In this document: piece by piece, positions 1-13,668 of the stretch
Layout: each line of letters opens with the position of its first letter
How positions within the stretch are numbered: the stretch's first letter is position 1
Origin: Azospirillum brasilense
Lineage (GTDB): Bacteria; Pseudomonadota; Alphaproteobacteria; Azospirillales; Azospirillaceae
DNA: 64,000 nucleotides
NCBI RefSeq assembly: GCF_001315015.1
Contig: NZ_CP012914.1
Location: 992,001-1,056,000, forward strand
Direction of reading: 5' to 3'
Made by a program: the position numbers and the translations under genes
The notes under the pieces: generated by a model
What the model was told of the DNA's origin: nothing
Seen by the model: the letters and a program-made list of their open reading frames with translations, nothing else
Database searches by the model: none

Positions 1-1709
1 GCGCGCTCGCGGCGGGCCAGTTCCTCCTGGCGGGCGGCGACGTTGACCTGATGGTAGTGCAGGGCATGCAGCGTGGCCGCGGTGGGCGAGGGCACCCAGG
101 CGGTGTTGGCGCCGGCCTGCGGGTGGGCGACCTTGGCGGCCAGCATGTCGGCCATGCGGTCGGGCATCGCCCACATGCCCTTGCCGATCTGGGCGTGGCC
201 CTTCAGCCCGCAAAGCAGGCCGGTGTCGACGTTCCAGTCCTCATAGGCCTTGATCCAGGCGGACGACTTCATGTCGTTCTTGCGGATCATCGGGCCGGCT
301 TCCATGGCGGTGTGCATCTCGTCGCCGGTGCGGTCGAGGAAGCCGGTGTTGATGAACACCACGCGCGCCGCCGCGGCGCGGATGCACTCCTTGAGGTTCA
401 CCGTGGTGCGGCGCTCCTCGTCCATGATGCCCATCTTCAGCGTGTTGCGCGCGATGCCCAGGGCGTCCTCGACGCGGGCGAACAGCTCGTCCGCGAAGGC
501 GACCTCCTCCGGCCCGTGCATCTTCGGCTTCACGATGTAGACCGAGCCGGCGCGGCTGTTGAGACGGGCGCCCTTGACGTCGTGCAGCGCGATCAGCGAG
601 GTGATCATGCCGTCGAGGATGCCCTCCGGCGCCTCGCTGCCGTCCTTCAGCAGAACCGCGCTGTTGGTCATCAGGTGACCGACGTTGCGGATCAGCATCA
701 GGCTGCGGCCCGGCAGGGTGATCGTCTCGCCGTTGCGGCTGGTGTAGCTGCGGTCGGGGTTCAGCCGGCGCTCCACCGTGCCGCTGCCCTTGGGGAAGCT
801 GGCGGTCAGGCTGCCGGTCATCAGGCCCAGCCAGTTGCGGTAGGCCAGCACCTTGTCCTCGGCATCCACGGCGGCGACGGAGTCCTCGCAGTCCTGGATG
901 GTGGTCAGGGCGGATTCGAGCACGAGGTCGGCGACGCCCGCCGCGTCGGTCTTGCCGATCGGGTGGCTGCGGTCGATGCGGATTTCCATGTGCAGGCCGT
1001 TGTCGGCCAGCAGGATGGCTGTCGGGGCGGACGGCGCACCGTTGTAGCCGACCAGACGCTCCGGCTCGGCGAGGCCGGTGGCGCGACCGTCCTTCAGCGC
1101 GACGACGAGGCGGCCGTTGTCCACCGTGTAGCCGGCGGCGTCGGCGTGCGATCCGTCGGACAGCGGGGCGGCGCGGTCCAGCACGTCGCGGGCGAAGGCG
1201 ATGACCTTCTCGCCGCGCTTCGGGTTGTAGCCGGCGGTGCGCTCCGCCCCGTCCGTGTCGGGGATGGCGTCGGTGCCGTAGAGCGCGTCGTACAGGCTGC
1301 CCCAGCGGGCGTTGGCGGCGTTCAGCGCGTAGCGGGCGTTCATCACCGGCACGACGAGCTGCGGGCCGGCGGTCGTGGAGATCTCCGGATCGACGTTCTC
1401 GGTCGTCACGGCGAAGTCCGGGCCTTCCGGCAGGAGATAGCCGATCTCCTTGAGGAATTCGGTGTGGGCGGCGCGGTCCAGCGGCTGGCCGCGGCGGCTG
1501 CGGTACCACTCGTCGATCTGGGCCTGGAGCGCGTCCCGCTTGGCCAGCAGCGCGCGGTTGCGCGGGGCCAGATCGTGGAGAATGGCATCAAGGCCCGACC
1601 AGAATTGCTCCGGCGTCACGCCGGTTCCCGGCAGGGCTTCGTTCTCGATGAAGCGGTGAAGCTCCGTGGCAACTTGCAAGCCGCCAACCTGAATGCGTTC
1701 CGTCACCAT
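1..1709 (-). CDS. glcB: Malate synthase G (5' part; gene continues past the window start)
   Basis: Translating the minus strand from the ATG at 1709 gives [20 protein letters not shown] followed by uninterrupted malate synthase G sequence (for example [20 protein letters not shown] near residues 115-135) with no stop before the window edge. The enzyme condenses glyoxylate with acetyl-CoA to malate in the cytosol. About 569 of the roughly 720 residues usual for the G form are present. It is divergent from the helicase gene at 1959. The glycolate oxidase genes that would produce glyoxylate lie at the far end of the window, 59 kb away, so the two are not one operon here. A long open frame on the opposite strand is a GC-rich shadow. 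Confidence 0.93.
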   Translation of the reverse strand, partial: MVTERIQVGGLQVATELHRFIENEALPGTGVTPEQFWSGLDAILHDLAPRNRALLAKRDALQAQIDEWYRSRRGQPLDRAAHTEFLKEIGYLLPEGPDFAVTTENVDPEISTTAGPQLVVPVMNARYALNAANARWGSLYDALYGTDAIPDTDGAERTAGYNPKRGEKVIAFARDVLDRAAPLSDGSHADAAGYTVDNGRLVVALKDGRATGLAEPERLVGYNGAPSAPTAILLADNGLHMEIRIDRSHPIGKTDAAGVADLVLESALTTIQDCEDSVAAVDAEDKVLAYRNWLGLMTGSLTASFPKGSGTVERRLNPDRSYTSRNGETITLPGRSLMLIRNVGHLMTNSAVLLKDGSEAPEGILDGMITSLIALHDVKGARLNSRAGSVYIVKPKMHGPEEVAFADELFARVEDALGIARNTLKMGIMDEERRTTVNLKECIRAAAARVVFINTGFLDRTGDEMHTAMEAGPMIRKNDMKSSAWIKAYEDWNVDTGLLCGLKGHAQIGKGMWAMPDRMADMLAAKVAHPQAGANTAWVPSPTAATLHALHYHQVNVAARQEELARRER

Positions 1710-1958
1710 TGCTGCTCTTTCCTTCCGAAGTCGTAGACACCGCGGTTTTTCGGTTTGTCGTTCTTTGGCTGACGTTTTTTCACCGCAATCCCGCTCCGGC
1801 ACGGTCCATTCGGTCCGGCGTCCGGCGCGGGTTTCGCGCGACAAGGTACACATTCGCGGCGCTGCGGTCTTCCTCGGAATTGTCCTGGCGAATTGCCGCG
1901 CTGCGGCGGTTGCGCGGGGAACTCCTCCAAAGGCCTGCCAGCGCCTATGTTGGGTGGC

Positions 1959-4154
1959 ATGAGCATATCCGGCGATGCTTCCACCGCGGCGGGCCCCCCG
2001 CGGGAACCACTGTCCGGGCTGGTGGAGCGGGTGACCTTCCACAGCCCGGAGACGGGATTCTGCGTGCTGCGGCTGAAGGTGCGCGGGCAGCGTGACCTCG
2101 TCACGCTGGTCGGCCACGCCGCCACCATCGGGGCGGGGGAGTTCGTGCAGGCCAGCGGGGCCTGGGTGAACGACCGCAACCACGGGCTCCAATTCAAGGC
2201 CGACTTCCTGCGCGCCACGCCGCCGACCACGGTGGAGGGGATCGAGAAGTATCTCGGCTCCGGCCTGATCCGCGGCATCGGGCCGGTCTACGCGAAGAAG
2301 ATGGTCAAGGCGTTCGGCGAGGCGGTGTTCGACGTGATCGAGCAGGAGCCGGACCGGCTGCGGCAGGTCACCGGCATCGGGCCGAAGCGGGCCCAGCGCA
2401 TCATCGCCGGCTGGGCCGACCAGAAGGTGATCCGCGAGATCATGGTCTTCCTGCACAGCCATGGGGTCGGCACCTCGCGCGCCGTGCGCATCTTCAAGAC
2501 CTACGGACCGGACGCCATCCAGCTCATCACCGAGAACCCCTACCGGCTGGCCCGCGACATCCGTGGCATCGGCTTCAAGACAGCGGACGCGGTGGCCGCC
2601 CGGCTGGGCATCGAGAAGACCGCGATGATCCGCGCGCGGGCCGGCATCGCCTACGCGCTGGCCGAGGCGACCGACCAGGGCCATTGCGGCGTGCCGGTGG
2701 CCGAGCTGATCCCCATGGCCGTGAAGCTGCTGGAGATCGACGCGTCCATCCTGGAGACCGCGGCGGAGCTGGAGCGGCAGGACGGCGCGGTGGTCGCCGA
2801 CAGCCTGGGCGGCGAGCCCTGCCTGTTCCTGGCCAGCCTGCACCGGGCGGAGCGGGCCATCGCCGAGCGGCTGCGCCGGTTGGCCGGCGGCCCCGTGCCT
2901 TGGCCGGAGATCGACGCGGAGAAGGCGATTCCCTGGGTGGAGGCGAAGGCCGGGATCACGCTGGCCGAGGGGCAACGCGAGGCGCTGCGCCAGGCGGCGA
3001 CGTCGAAGCTGCTGGTGATCACCGGCGGTCCGGGGGTGGGCAAGACGACGCTGGTGAACAGCATCCTGACCATGCTGAAGGCCAAGGGCGTCTCAATCGC
3101 GCTGGCCGCCCCCACCGGCCGCGCCGCCAAGCGGCTGAGCGAGAGCACCGGCATGGAGGCGCGGACCATCCACCGCCTGCTGGAAACCGACCCGCAGGCC
3201 GGCGGCTTCAAGCGCGACGAGACCAACCCGCTGGACTGCGACCTGCTGGTGGTGGACGAGACCAGCATGGTCGACGTGCCGCTGATGAACGCCCTGCTGC
3301 GCGCCGTGCCGGGGCGGGCAGCGCTGCTGCTGGTCGGCGACGTGGATCAGTTGCCCTCGGTTGGGCCGGGGCAGGTGCTGGGCGACGTGATCGCCTCAGG
3401 CGCGGTGCCGGTGGTCCGGCTGACCGAGATCTTCCGGCAGGCGGCGACCAGCCGCATCATCGTCAACGCCCACCGCATCAACGCCGGCCAGATGCCGGAG
3501 ATGCCCAAGGCCGGGGAGGACAGCGACTTCTACTTCGTCGAGGCGGCAACTCCGGAGGCCGGGGTGGCGAAGCTGATCGAGATGGTCCGCGACCGCATTC
3601 CCCGCCGGTTCGGCGCCGACCCGGTGCGCGACGTACAGATCCTCTGCCCGATGAACCGCGGCGGCCTCGGCGCGCGGTCGCTGAACATCGAATTGCAGAG
3701 GGTGCTGAACCCGCCGGGCGAGTCCCGAGTCGAGCGATTCGGCTGGACCTTCGGCCCCGGCGACAAGGTCATGCAGGTCGAGAACAACTACGACAAGGAG
3801 GTCTACAACGGCGATCTCGGCATCGTATCCGCCGTTGACGCCGAAGAAGGTGTGCTGACCGCCACCTTTGACGGCCGTCCGGTAACCTATGATTTCGGAG
3901 AATTGGACGAGATCGTCCTGGCCTACGCCACGACGATTCACAAGAGCCAGGGGTCCGAATACCCGGTGGTCGTTATTCCGGTGGTGACCCAGCATTACAC
4001 GATGCTCCACCGCAACCTGATTTATACCGGCGTGACGCGGGGCAAACGGCTCGTGGTCATGCTCGGCCAGCGCCGCGCGCTCGCCATGGCGGTGCGTGGG
4101 ACACAGGGGCGGCGGCGCTGGACGAAACTGGGGGAATGGCTGACGCCTCTATGA
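1959..4154 (+). CDS. recD2: RecD2-like ATP-dependent DNA helicase
   Basis: Superfamily 1 helicase of the RecD2/TraA type, 731 aa. The N-terminal 200 residues hold an OB-like segment and helix-hairpin-helix repeats ([40 protein letters not shown]), typical of stand-alone RecD2. The motor domain has Walker [10 protein letters not shown], Walker B-like [24 protein letters not shown], and the C-terminal motif [14 protein letters not shown]. RecD2 proteins are 5'-3' helicases used in repair without RecBC. The ATG at 1959 was chosen because a GGGTGG stretch precedes it; an in-frame ATG at 1947 is possible. There is no obvious link to neighbouring genes. Confidence 0.9.
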   Translation: MSISGDASTAAGPPREPLSGLVERVTFHSPETGFCVLRLKVRGQRDLVTLVGHAATIGAGEFVQASGAWVNDRNHGLQFKADFLRATPPTTVEGIEKYLGSGLIRGIGPVYAKKMVKAFGEAVFDVIEQEPDRLRQVTGIGPKRAQRIIAGWADQKVIREIMVFLHSHGVGTSRAVRIFKTYGPDAIQLITENPYRLARDIRGIGFKTADAVAARLGIEKTAMIRARAGIAYALAEATDQGHCGVPVAELIPMAVKLLEIDASILETAAELERQDGAVVADSLGGEPCLFLASLHRAERAIAERLRRLAGGPVPWPEIDAEKAIPWVEAKAGITLAEGQREALRQAATSKLLVITGGPGVGKTTLVNSILTMLKAKGVSIALAAPTGRAAKRLSESTGMEARTIHRLLETDPQAGGFKRDETNPLDCDLLVVDETSMVDVPLMNALLRAVPGRAALLLVGDVDQLPSVGPGQVLGDVIASGAVPVVRLTEIFRQAATSRIIVNAHRINAGQMPEMPKAGEDSDFYFVEAATPEAGVAKLIEMVRDRIPRRFGADPVRDVQILCPMNRGGLGARSLNIELQRVLNPPGESRVERFGWTFGPGDKVMQVENNYDKEVYNGDLGIVSAVDAEEGVLTATFDGRPVTYDFGELDEIVLAYATTIHKSQGSEYPVVVIPVVTQHYTMLHRNLIYTGVTRGKRLVVMLGQRRALAMAVRGTQGRRRWTKLGEWLTPL

Positions 4155-4504
4155 CCCTTGGCGAAAGACAACCATGTCGGGATTTTATCACAGACGTATG
4201 CGCGCGCCGTTTGCGATGCCTGCCCCGGTGTGCGGAGCGCCCTCCGTCGCGCGCTGTAGAAAATGTTCTAAGCTGTTCAATTCGCAAAAGAAAACTTTGT
4301 TGTTCCGGGGCTGGGGTGGGAGTGAGCACCCCTCGTCCGCCAAGGGCGGCACCGGGCGTCTTCGGGACCGGCACCCCTTCCGAACGGGCGGATTTCCCCT
4401 GGCCGAATGTCGCAGGAAAGGGCGTCTGGCCTTTGGCGTGCTTGACGGACGGCTCGTACCCTGTGACAAAGATAATTCGGCATCCTTTATGAGCTTGAAG
4501 ACAC
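4155..4504. other. Intergenic stretch ahead of the cold-shock gene
   Basis: 350 bases without a credible gene. An A/T-richer patch at about 4255-4310 stands out from the GC-rich surroundings and may hold the promoter of the cold-shock gene, with the rest as a long 5' leader, which is common for csp mRNAs. I see no clear -35/-10 pair, hairpin terminator or RNA gene. Small open frames on both strands lack family resemblance. Confidence 0.4.
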
Positions 4505-5113
4505 ATGTTCGACCGCCCGCCCCGCCAGGGCTACCGCGCTCCCGAGATCACCAAGGCCAACGTCACCGCCACTGTGAAGTGGTTCAACCCCACCAAGGGG
4601 TTCGGCTTCGTGTCCCCCGAGGACGGTTCGCCCGACGCCTTCCTGCACGTCTCCGCGGTTCAGGCCGCCGGCTATGACGCGCTCGACGAAGGCGCGACCA
4701 TCGTTTGCGACCTTGCCCGCGGCCCCAAGGGTCCGCAGGTTGCTTCCATTCAATCCGTGGACACGTCCACCGCCTCCCGCGCTCCGGCCCGTCCGGCCCG
4801 CACGGGCGCCGGCGGCGGCTTTGGCGGCGGCGGCTATGACCGTGGCGGCTACGGCGGCGGCGGCGGTTACGACCGCGGCGGCTGGGGCAACGACGCCGGC
4901 GGCGGCGAAGAGGTCGACGGCACCGTCAAGTGGTTCAACGCCGACAAGGGCTTCGGCTTCATCACGCCGAGCACTGGTGGCAAGGACGTGTTCGTCCATG
5001 TGAACGTTCTGCGTCGCTCCGGCATGCAGACGCTCCAGGAAGGCGATCAGGTGCGCGTGACCGTCCGCCAGGGCCAGAAGGGTCCGGAGGCCGGTAAGGT
5101 CGAGTACCGCTAA
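4505..5113 (+). CDS. Two-domain cold-shock protein (CspA family) with Gly-rich linker
   Basis: 202 aa with two complete cold-shock domains. The first is at residues about 18-88 (TATVKWFNPTKGFGFVSPED) and the second at about 138-202 (DGTVKWFNADKGFGFITPST), each with RNP1 (KGFGFV/I) and RNP2-like (AFLHVS, VFVHVN) nucleic-acid-binding motifs. They are joined by a glycine-rich GGYDRGGY linker of about 45 residues. Single-domain Csps are about 70 aa; duplicated forms of about 200 aa are usual in alphaproteobacteria. Likely an RNA chaperone or transcription antiterminator. Monocistronic, closed by a strong terminator. Confidence 0.93.
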   Translation: MFDRPPRQGYRAPEITKANVTATVKWFNPTKGFGFVSPEDGSPDAFLHVSAVQAAGYDALDEGATIVCDLARGPKGPQVASIQSVDTSTASRAPARPARTGAGGGFGGGGYDRGGYGGGGGYDRGGWGNDAGGGEEVDGTVKWFNADKGFGFITPSTGGKDVFVHVNVLRRSGMQTLQEGDQVRVTVRQGQKGPEAGKVEYR

Positions 5114-5140
5114 ACCGTCTTCAGCCTCTGAAGAACGGTC

Positions 5141-5166
5141 GGGGCGCTTCCGCAAGGAAGCGCCCC
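5141..5166 (+). terminator. Rho-independent terminator of the cold-shock gene
   Basis: Perfect 11-bp stem, GGGGCGCTTCC / GGAAGCGCCCC, with a GCAA tetraloop, followed by GATTCATTT. It starts 28 bases after the cold-shock stop codon. Confidence 0.85.
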
Positions 5167-5400
5167 GATTCATTTCGGGCTCCCGAGGGCAACGCCAAAG
5201 GCATCCGCATCGTTGCGGTGAATCCCCATCTTGCCCAAACCTTGTGCATGCTGCGACAGTGCCTGGGCGGTTTGGACCCGGCGGGTCCTGGACCGCGGCG
5301 GTATCCGGGGGCTTGCCGGCGGCGCGGAGCGATCATCGCCGGCGCGGCGGAAAGTCCTGGCGACCGGGTACCTGTACCGGGGTTGTGGGGAGGTGACGAG

Positions 5401-6135
5401 GTGAGGGAAGGCATGAGGAACGATCCGCCGGGCTACCGGCCCCAGGACGCCGCGACGTTGCGGTCCAACGCGCTGTTCGGGCGTCTGCCCGACCGGTCGC
5501 TGGAACTTCTCGTCAGCACCGCGCAGGTGCGCACGGTGCCGCGCGGCACCACCCTGTTCGTTCAGGACGAGGATGCCGACCGCTTCTTCGCGCTGCTCGA
5601 CGGCTGGGTGAAGCTCTACCGCCTGACCCGCGACGGGGCGGAGGCGGTGGTGACCATCGTCGCCCCCGGCGAGACCTTCGCCGAGGCGGCCATGTTCGCG
5701 AGCGGCAAGTTTCCGGTCTGCGCGGAGGCGGTCGCCGACTCGCGCGTCATGACCCTGACGGCGGAGGGCTTCGCCCGCTGTCTGCGTGAGGACGACCAGA
5801 TCGCCTTCGCGATGCTGGGGTCGCTGTCGGTGCGGCTGCGCCATCTCGTCCAGCAGATCGAGCAGTTGCAGGTTCAGCCGACCGCCCAGCGGGTCGGAAG
5901 CTTCCTGCTGCGCTTCTGCCCGGAGGGCGGTGGCGCCACCAGCTTCGCGTTGCCGTTCGACAAGGCGCTGATCGCGCGGCGCCTCGGCATGCAGCCGGAA
6001 ACCTTCTCCCGCGCGCTGGCGAAGCTGCGCGGGGTGGGGGTGGAGACGCAGGGCGGGACGGTGTCTGTCGCCGACCTGGACGCGCTGCGCCGCTTCTGCA
6101 ACGCGGACTCCGGGGGCAGCGAGCAAGGCGGTTGA
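5401..6135 (+). CDS. Crp/Fnr-family transcriptional regulator
   Basis: About 244 aa. An N-terminal cyclic-nucleotide-binding-like beta barrel (residues about 25-140; VPRGTTLFVQDEDADRFFAL, then a Gly-Glu turn in VAPGETFAEAAMF) precedes a C-terminal winged helix (LIARRLGMQPETFSRALAKL). There is no N-terminal cysteine cluster, so it is not an Fe-S Fnr sensor; the effector is unknown. I start at GTG 5401 because GGGGAGG lies seven bases upstream; the ATG at 5413 (AGGGAAGG upstream) is the alternative. Intergenic 5167-5400 shows no gene. Confidence 0.82.
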   Translation: MREGMRNDPPGYRPQDAATLRSNALFGRLPDRSLELLVSTAQVRTVPRGTTLFVQDEDADRFFALLDGWVKLYRLTRDGAEAVVTIVAPGETFAEAAMFASGKFPVCAEAVADSRVMTLTAEGFARCLREDDQIAFAMLGSLSVRLRHLVQQIEQLQVQPTAQRVGSFLLRFCPEGGGATSFALPFDKALIARRLGMQPETFSRALAKLRGVGVETQGGTVSVADLDALRRFCNADSGGSEQGG

Positions 6136-6285
6136 CGGAACGGGCGGAGCGCAGTCTGGGGTTGTCACCGTCCGCGGCACCTTGCCGATGAGGGGTTGCG
6201 GCGGGCCGCAGTTGCATGTTCACGCGCGGCGGCCCTGTGATATCCTTCCGCGACTGGAGGCTGCGGGTGGCGCGGAGGGAGTTCG

Positions 6286-9267
<2,982 letters not shown>

Positions 9268-9317
9268 CGAACCGGCGCCGGCCCAATCAGTCGATCACGC
9301 GGCTCCCAAACGGTTCC

Positions 9318-11309
9318 TCAAGCCGCCATCGGCCGCAGGGCGCGGTCACGGACCAGCGCGTTGAACCGTTGTTCAAATCCGGCCTTCGCCTCATCCGGCA
9401 CCTCGAAACGGACGTGGCAGCTTTGTGCCCCGGCCGTCACGACGGTGAAGGGCAGGGGCATGCCGAATCCGTCGATGTGCAGCGTGCCGCGCGAACCGTT
9501 CGTGGCGTCGTTCCAAACTTGCAGGGCGGCGCCGCTGGAGGACAGGTTCTGCACGCGGCAGATCCGGTTGCCGGCGGACGTGTCGGCGCGGGCGGGCAGT
9601 TCCACCGCGTAGCGGGCCTCGCGGCGGCGGTCCACCTCGCTCATCGAGGTGCGGACGACACGGACCAGGATGCCGCGCAACTCGTCGATGCTTCCGGAGA
9701 CGTCGTCGGCGATGACGCGCACGTCGGCGGCGTGGTCACCGGTGGCCTTCGCCTCGCTCGACACCTCGGCGATCCGGCGGGAGACCTCGCGCGCGGCGTC
9801 GGCGGTCTGGCTGACGCTGCGGCTGATCTCCTGGGTCGCAGCCGCCTGTTCCTCCATCGCGGCGGCGATCGCTCCCGCCACTTGATCCACTTCGGTGATG
9901 CTGCCCGTGATGGTGGAGACGACGGCCACGGCGCTGCTGGTCGCCGCCTGGATCTCGCCGATCTGCTGGGCGATGTCCTCGGTCGCCTGTGCGGTCTGAC
10001 TTGCCAGATTCTTCACCTCGCTGGCCACCACGGCGAATCCCTTGCCAGCCTCGCCGGCCCTTGCGGCCTCGATGGTGGCGTTCAGCGCCAGAAGGTTGGT
10101 CTGGCTGGCAATGTTCTGGATGAGCTGGGCAACGTCGCCGATCCTCTGCACGGCGTCGGACAGAGACTGGATGGTGCCGCGCGCCAGATCGCCCTTCTCC
10201 ACGGCGATTCGGGTGATGCTGCTGGCCTGCGCCACCTGGGCGCCGATCTCGCGAATCGAGGCGGTCAGCTCCTCCGAGGCGGCGGCGACGGTCTGCGCGT
10301 TGCGCAGAGCCTGCTCCGCGGCGGTGGCCACGGACTGGCTGTTCGCCCCGACCGCGCTCGCCGACTGGGCCATGGCCGCGGCGTTGCGTTCCATCTGCCC
10401 GGTGCGTTCGGACACTTGATCCACGGCGTTGCGGGTTTCGCGCTCCACCGTCTGTGCCATGTTCTCCAGGGCATCGCGCTTGATGATCTCGGCCTGCTCG
10501 CGCTGGCGCTCCTGCTCCCGGCGCATGCGCTGGTTCTCCAACCCGTTGGCCTTGAACACCTCCACCGCCTGTGCCATCGCGCCGATCTCGTCCCGCCTGT
10601 CGGTGGCCGGCACCATGGTGTCATAATCGCCTCCGACGATGCGCCGCATCGTCTCGGTGAGCCGCGCCACCGGCCGTACGACGCGGAGCACCACCACCGC
10701 CATGCCCAGGATCACCATCACAGCGCCGATCCCCAGGAGCACCAGGGAGGTTACATTGGCGGTGGCGTGGGTGGCTTGAGCCTCCGCATAGCGCTCCCCG
10801 GCGACGCGCACCTGAAGGTCGATGAGTTGGCTGATGCCATCGGTGACGGGATCGATCGTCTGGTACAGTTCGTTCTTCACGTAGGCGTCGAGGGCAGCGG
10901 CGTCCCGACCCGACAGGACGCCGATCAGCCGTTCCACCGCCGCGTCGGCTTTGGCCATTTCCGGTTTGATCCCATTCACCAGCGCCGTCTCTTCCTGGTC
11001 GAGGTTGGTGCCGAGATAGGCGTTCCAGCGCTCGCGAATGTCATCCTTGGCCTTGCGGATGGAAGACAGGCTTTCGTTCCAGGTGAAGTTGCCATTGCGC
11101 GCCTTGTGCGAGGCATCGACGATGAAGACGGCATAGGCGTCGGAGATGATCTTGAGGTCTCGCAAGGGCAGAACGCGCTCATCGTGAACTGTGCGGAGAT
11201 TCCCGTTCGCCACGTTGAGCGCGCGCAACCCTGCCAGATCGCTCAGCGCCAGCAGGGCGCCCAGCAGGCTGAGAACCGAGAGCAAAATGAATTTGATGGT
11301 GAATCTCAT
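9318..11309 (-). CDS. Methyl-accepting chemotaxis protein with C-terminal PilZ domain
   Basis: 663 aa. TM1 lies at residues about 7-29 and TM2 at about 186-210 ([20 protein letters not shown]), flanking a four-helix-bundle periplasmic sensor. HAMP follows ([20 protein letters not shown]), then the MCP signalling hairpin ([20 protein letters not shown]). The last about 105 residues are a PilZ domain ([14 protein letters not shown]...NLSSSGA), the c-di-GMP-binding fold. PilZ-tailed receptors are known from Azospirillum (Tlp1, Aer), where c-di-GMP tunes energy taxis. The ligand cannot be read. Convergent with the histidine kinase gene, 50 bases apart. Confidence 0.93.
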   Translation of the reverse strand: MRFTIKFILLSVLSLLGALLALSDLAGLRALNVANGNLRTVHDERVLPLRDLKIISDAYAVFIVDASHKARNGNFTWNESLSSIRKAKDDIRERWNAYLGTNLDQEETALVNGIKPEMAKADAAVERLIGVLSGRDAAALDAYVKNELYQTIDPVTDGISQLIDLQVRVAGERYAEAQATHATANVTSLVLLGIGAVMVILGMAVVVLRVVRPVARLTETMRRIVGGDYDTMVPATDRRDEIGAMAQAVEVFKANGLENQRMRREQERQREQAEIIKRDALENMAQTVERETRNAVDQVSERTGQMERNAAAMAQSASAVGANSQSVATAAEQALRNAQTVAAASEELTASIREIGAQVAQASSITRIAVEKGDLARGTIQSLSDAVQRIGDVAQLIQNIASQTNLLALNATIEAARAGEAGKGFAVVASEVKNLASQTAQATEDIAQQIGEIQAATSSAVAVVSTITGSITEVDQVAGAIAAAMEEQAAATQEISRSVSQTADAAREVSRRIAEVSSEAKATGDHAADVRVIADDVSGSIDELRGILVRVVRTSMSEVDRRREARYAVELPARADTSAGNRICRVQNLSSSGAALQVWNDATNGSRGTLHIDGFGMPLPFTVVTAGAQSCHVRFEVPDEAKAGFEQRFNALVRDRALRPMAA

Positions 11310-11400
11310 AAAGCGCTCCCTTTGTGCAGCGGATTCGGATCCGCCTGCGTCCGTTTCTTTTCGAGCGCCAATGTGAGCTTCAATAAGTAAATAAATTCAA

Positions 11401-11463
11401 AAGGCCGCCGCCATTCCTTCGTTGTAAGCGGTCATATGTTGGACATCAAGCGGCGGCCTTTTT
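11401..11463. terminator. Inverted repeat, possible bidirectional terminator
   Basis: AAGGCCGCCGC at 11401-11411 pairs with GCGGCGGCCTT at 11449-11459 and is flanked by T/A runs on both sides, so it could terminate the small minus-strand gene at 11524-11823. The loop is about 37 bases, unusually long. Confidence 0.45.
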
Positions 11464-11523
11464 GATATCTATCCTGCGTTATGCTTTGTATTGGTCTTTG
11501 TCATAGGGAGGGTTTGGAAAATT

Positions 11524-11823
11524 TCAGTGAACCTTTATTTCGTTGCCGTGATCCCGGCGATAAATGTGCACATGGTAGGCGGCCATCGGATTGCCCCGGA
11601 CATACTCCAGCAGACGGCGTTCCATGTCCGGTGTGGCGTTGCGGATCAGCATCTGCCAAGCCGGCTCCATCGTGGCGCGCTGCGTCTCGTTGTGCGGCAG
11701 CATGATGAAGCCTGCCCATTCCGGCCGGAAGTCAGCGAGGTAGCTTTCGGCGTAATGTCGCATCATGGACGCGTCGTTGACGTTGACCGACTTCATGTTC
11801 TCGAAGCAGACACGAAGCTGCAT
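11524..11823 (-). CDS. Small conserved-looking protein of unknown function
   Basis: 99 aa, rich in Met, His and aromatic residues (MQLRVCFENMKSVNVNDASM; MAAYHVHIYRRDHGNEIKVH). No signal peptide or membrane segment. The start is placed at the ATG after GGGAGACGGAAC, a good ribosome-binding site. I do not recognise the family; the fold could be a small alpha/beta dimeric-barrel type, but that is a guess. It is the gene immediately outside the fixABCX terminator and has its own hairpin downstream. Confidence 0.6.
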   Translation of the reverse strand: MQLRVCFENMKSVNVNDASMMRHYAESYLADFRPEWAGFIMLPHNETQRATMEPAWQMLIRNATPDMERRLLEYVRGNPMAAYHVHIYRRDHGNEIKVH

Positions 11824-11941
11824 GTTCCGTCTCCCTCGTTCCGCGGGTCTCGATACAACGGATATGTGCAGCCTTCGTCCCTTCTGCACCCGTCGGGCGG
11901 GCTGAAAATTCGGATGGGAGCGACGATCCCCGGCGACAAAG

Positions 11942-11973
11942 AAAACCCCTCCCCGCGGAGCGGGAAGGGGTTT
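11942..11973 (-). terminator. Terminator of the fixABCX operon
   Basis: Read on the minus strand, AACCCCTTCCCGCTCCGC pairs with GCGGGGAGGGGTT (one mismatch) and is followed by TTCTTTG. It sits about 75 bases after the fixX stop, facing the right way. Confidence 0.75.
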
Positions 11974-12046
11974 CAGTCATGGCGGATAGGAGAGGGAGAC
12001 GACCGGCGGACCAGCGGCGAAGGCCGTAGGACCGCCGGTGCGTTCC

Positions 12047-12340
12047 TCAACCAAACTTATAACTGATGCCGTAGCCGCCCCGTGGGTAGTCCCACTGAAT
12101 ATTTTCCTTGTCCTGGCAGACCACGCGGCAGGTGCCGCATTCCAGGCAGCCGTCGGTGGCCAGCGTCACGCTGCCCGTCTCGTTCTTGCTGTAGCAGGCC
12201 GCCGGGCAGCAGATGGTGCAGGCCTGGGACTCGCAGGACTTGCAGACCGCGTCGTTGCGGATCTGGATGTGCGGCCGGCTCTCGTCCACGATGTAGCGGT
12301 TCTGGTACAGCTTCTCTTCGATCTTGACCACGATGCTCAT
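12047..12340 (-). CDS. fixX: Ferredoxin-like protein FixX
   Basis: 97 aa, the usual FixX length. Cysteine motifs C-x2-C-x4-C-x2-CCP (residues 33-46) and C-x2-C-x2-C-x3-C (GCLECGTCRVVCQ, residues 65-75) resemble the ferredoxin domain of ETF-ubiquinone oxidoreductase. It hands electrons onward within the FixABCX electron-bifurcating complex, which supplies low-potential electrons for nitrogenase at the membrane. The start codon overlaps the fixC stop by four bases (ATGA), so the two are translationally coupled. Last gene of the operon. Confidence 0.95.
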   Translation of the reverse strand: MSIVVKIEEKLYQNRYIVDESRPHIQIRNDAVCKSCESQACTICCPAACYSKNETGSVTLATDGCLECGTCRVVCQDKENIQWDYPRGGYGISYKFG

Positions 12341-13638
12341 CGCACGGCCCTCACCAGCTTGATTGCGTCGCCGACCAGACCCATGATCGAGCGCTTCTTG
12401 ACGAAGGACTTCATGATCTCCTTCTCCTTCGTCTTCTTGTCCACGCTGTCCACGGTGAACCAGCTGTGGGCGGCGGCGGTCAGCGTGTCGGGGTAGGCGC
12501 CGAAGAACTGCTTGTTCTCGTGCATGATGCCCGGCAGGTTCCGGTACTTCTTCAGGTCCTTCATGATGAAGCTGTCGTCCAGCTTCTTCTTGTAGGCGGC
12601 GAGGTTGGCAGCGTTGAAGGGCTTGCCGGCCTGCTTCAGCTCGATCACCGTCTCCGCCGCCATGCGGCCCGACGCCATGGCGAGGTTGGAGCCCTCGCGG
12701 TGGGCGGCGTTGTTGAAGTGGGCGGCGTCGCCGACCACCATCCAGCCGTCGCCGTAGAGCTGCGGAACCGCCTTGTAGCCGCCCTCGGGGATCATGTGGG
12801 CGGCGTATTCCTTCATCTCCGCCCCTTCGATCAGTGGCTTGATGACGGGGTGGTTCTTCAGGTCCTCCAGCATCTTGTAGGGCGGAATGGCACCCTGCTT
12901 GAAGTCGGAGATCAGGCAGCCGATGCCGATCGTCAGCGATTCCTTGTTGGTGTAGAGGAACGCCGTGCCGACCATGCCCTTGGTCACCTTGCCCATGATC
13001 TCGATGACCACGCCCTCTTCGTCCTTCAGGCCGAAGCGCTGCTGGATCAGCTCGGGATCGATGAACAGGATTTCCTTGACCGCCAGCGCGACGTTCTGCG
13101 GCGCCAGCTCCTGCTGGAAGCCGGTGCGGCGGGCGAGCAGGGCGTTCACGCCGTCGGCCATGATGACCACGTCGGCGTGGATCTCGCCGCCCTCGCGGTC
13201 GGTGCGCACGCCGATGACCTTGCCGGAGGCGTCGCGGATCAGCTCCGTCACCGTGGTCTCGCAGATCTGCAGGCCGCCGGCCTCGCGGATCTTCTCGGAG
13301 AACCACTTGTCGATGTTGGCGCGGATGATCGTGTATCGGTTCGGCTTGTCGCTGTTGAAGGCGTCCGACCGGTAGTTGGTGCCGATGTAGTTGTCATCGC
13401 CGAGCAGCCAGACGCGCTGTTCGATGATGTGGCGCTCGGTCGGGCAATCCTCGCGGAAGTCCGGGATGATCTTCTCCAGCTCGGCGGCGTACATGATGCC
13501 GCCCTGGACGTTCTTGGCGCCGGGATACTCCCCGCGCTCGAGCTGAAGAACGTTGAGGCCCTGCTTGGCCAGAGTGTAGGCCGCCGCGTTGCCGGACGGG
13601 CCGGCACCGATGACGATGGCGTCGAACTTTTCGACCAT
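12337..13638 (-). CDS. fixC: FixC, FAD-dependent ETF-quinone oxidoreductase-like subunit
   Basis: 433 aa. The N-terminal dinucleotide fold GAGPSGNAAAYTLAKQG (residues 12-28) binds FAD. The rest matches the geranylgeranyl-reductase/ETF-QO superfamily (GDAAHFNNAAHREGSNLAMA near residue 305). FixC passes one branch of bifurcated electrons to quinone while FixX/ferredoxin receives the low-potential branch. Third gene of fixABCX; ribosome-binding site AAGGACC; 30 bases after fixB. Confidence 0.96.
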   Translation of the reverse strand: MVEKFDAIVIGAGPSGNAAAYTLAKQGLNVLQLERGEYPGAKNVQGGIMYAAELEKIIPDFREDCPTERHIIEQRVWLLGDDNYIGTNYRSDAFNSDKPNRYTIIRANIDKWFSEKIREAGGLQICETTVTELIRDASGKVIGVRTDREGGEIHADVVIMADGVNALLARRTGFQQELAPQNVALAVKEILFIDPELIQQRFGLKDEEGVVIEIMGKVTKGMVGTAFLYTNKESLTIGIGCLISDFKQGAIPPYKMLEDLKNHPVIKPLIEGAEMKEYAAHMIPEGGYKAVPQLYGDGWMVVGDAAHFNNAAHREGSNLAMASGRMAAETVIELKQAGKPFNAANLAAYKKKLDDSFIMKDLKKYRNLPGIMHENKQFFGAYPDTLTAAAHSWFTVDSVDKKTKEKEIMKSFVKKRSIMGLVGDAIKLVRAVR

Positions 13639-13668
13639 GGTCCTTGTGGCTCCTGTTCGTCCGGATGT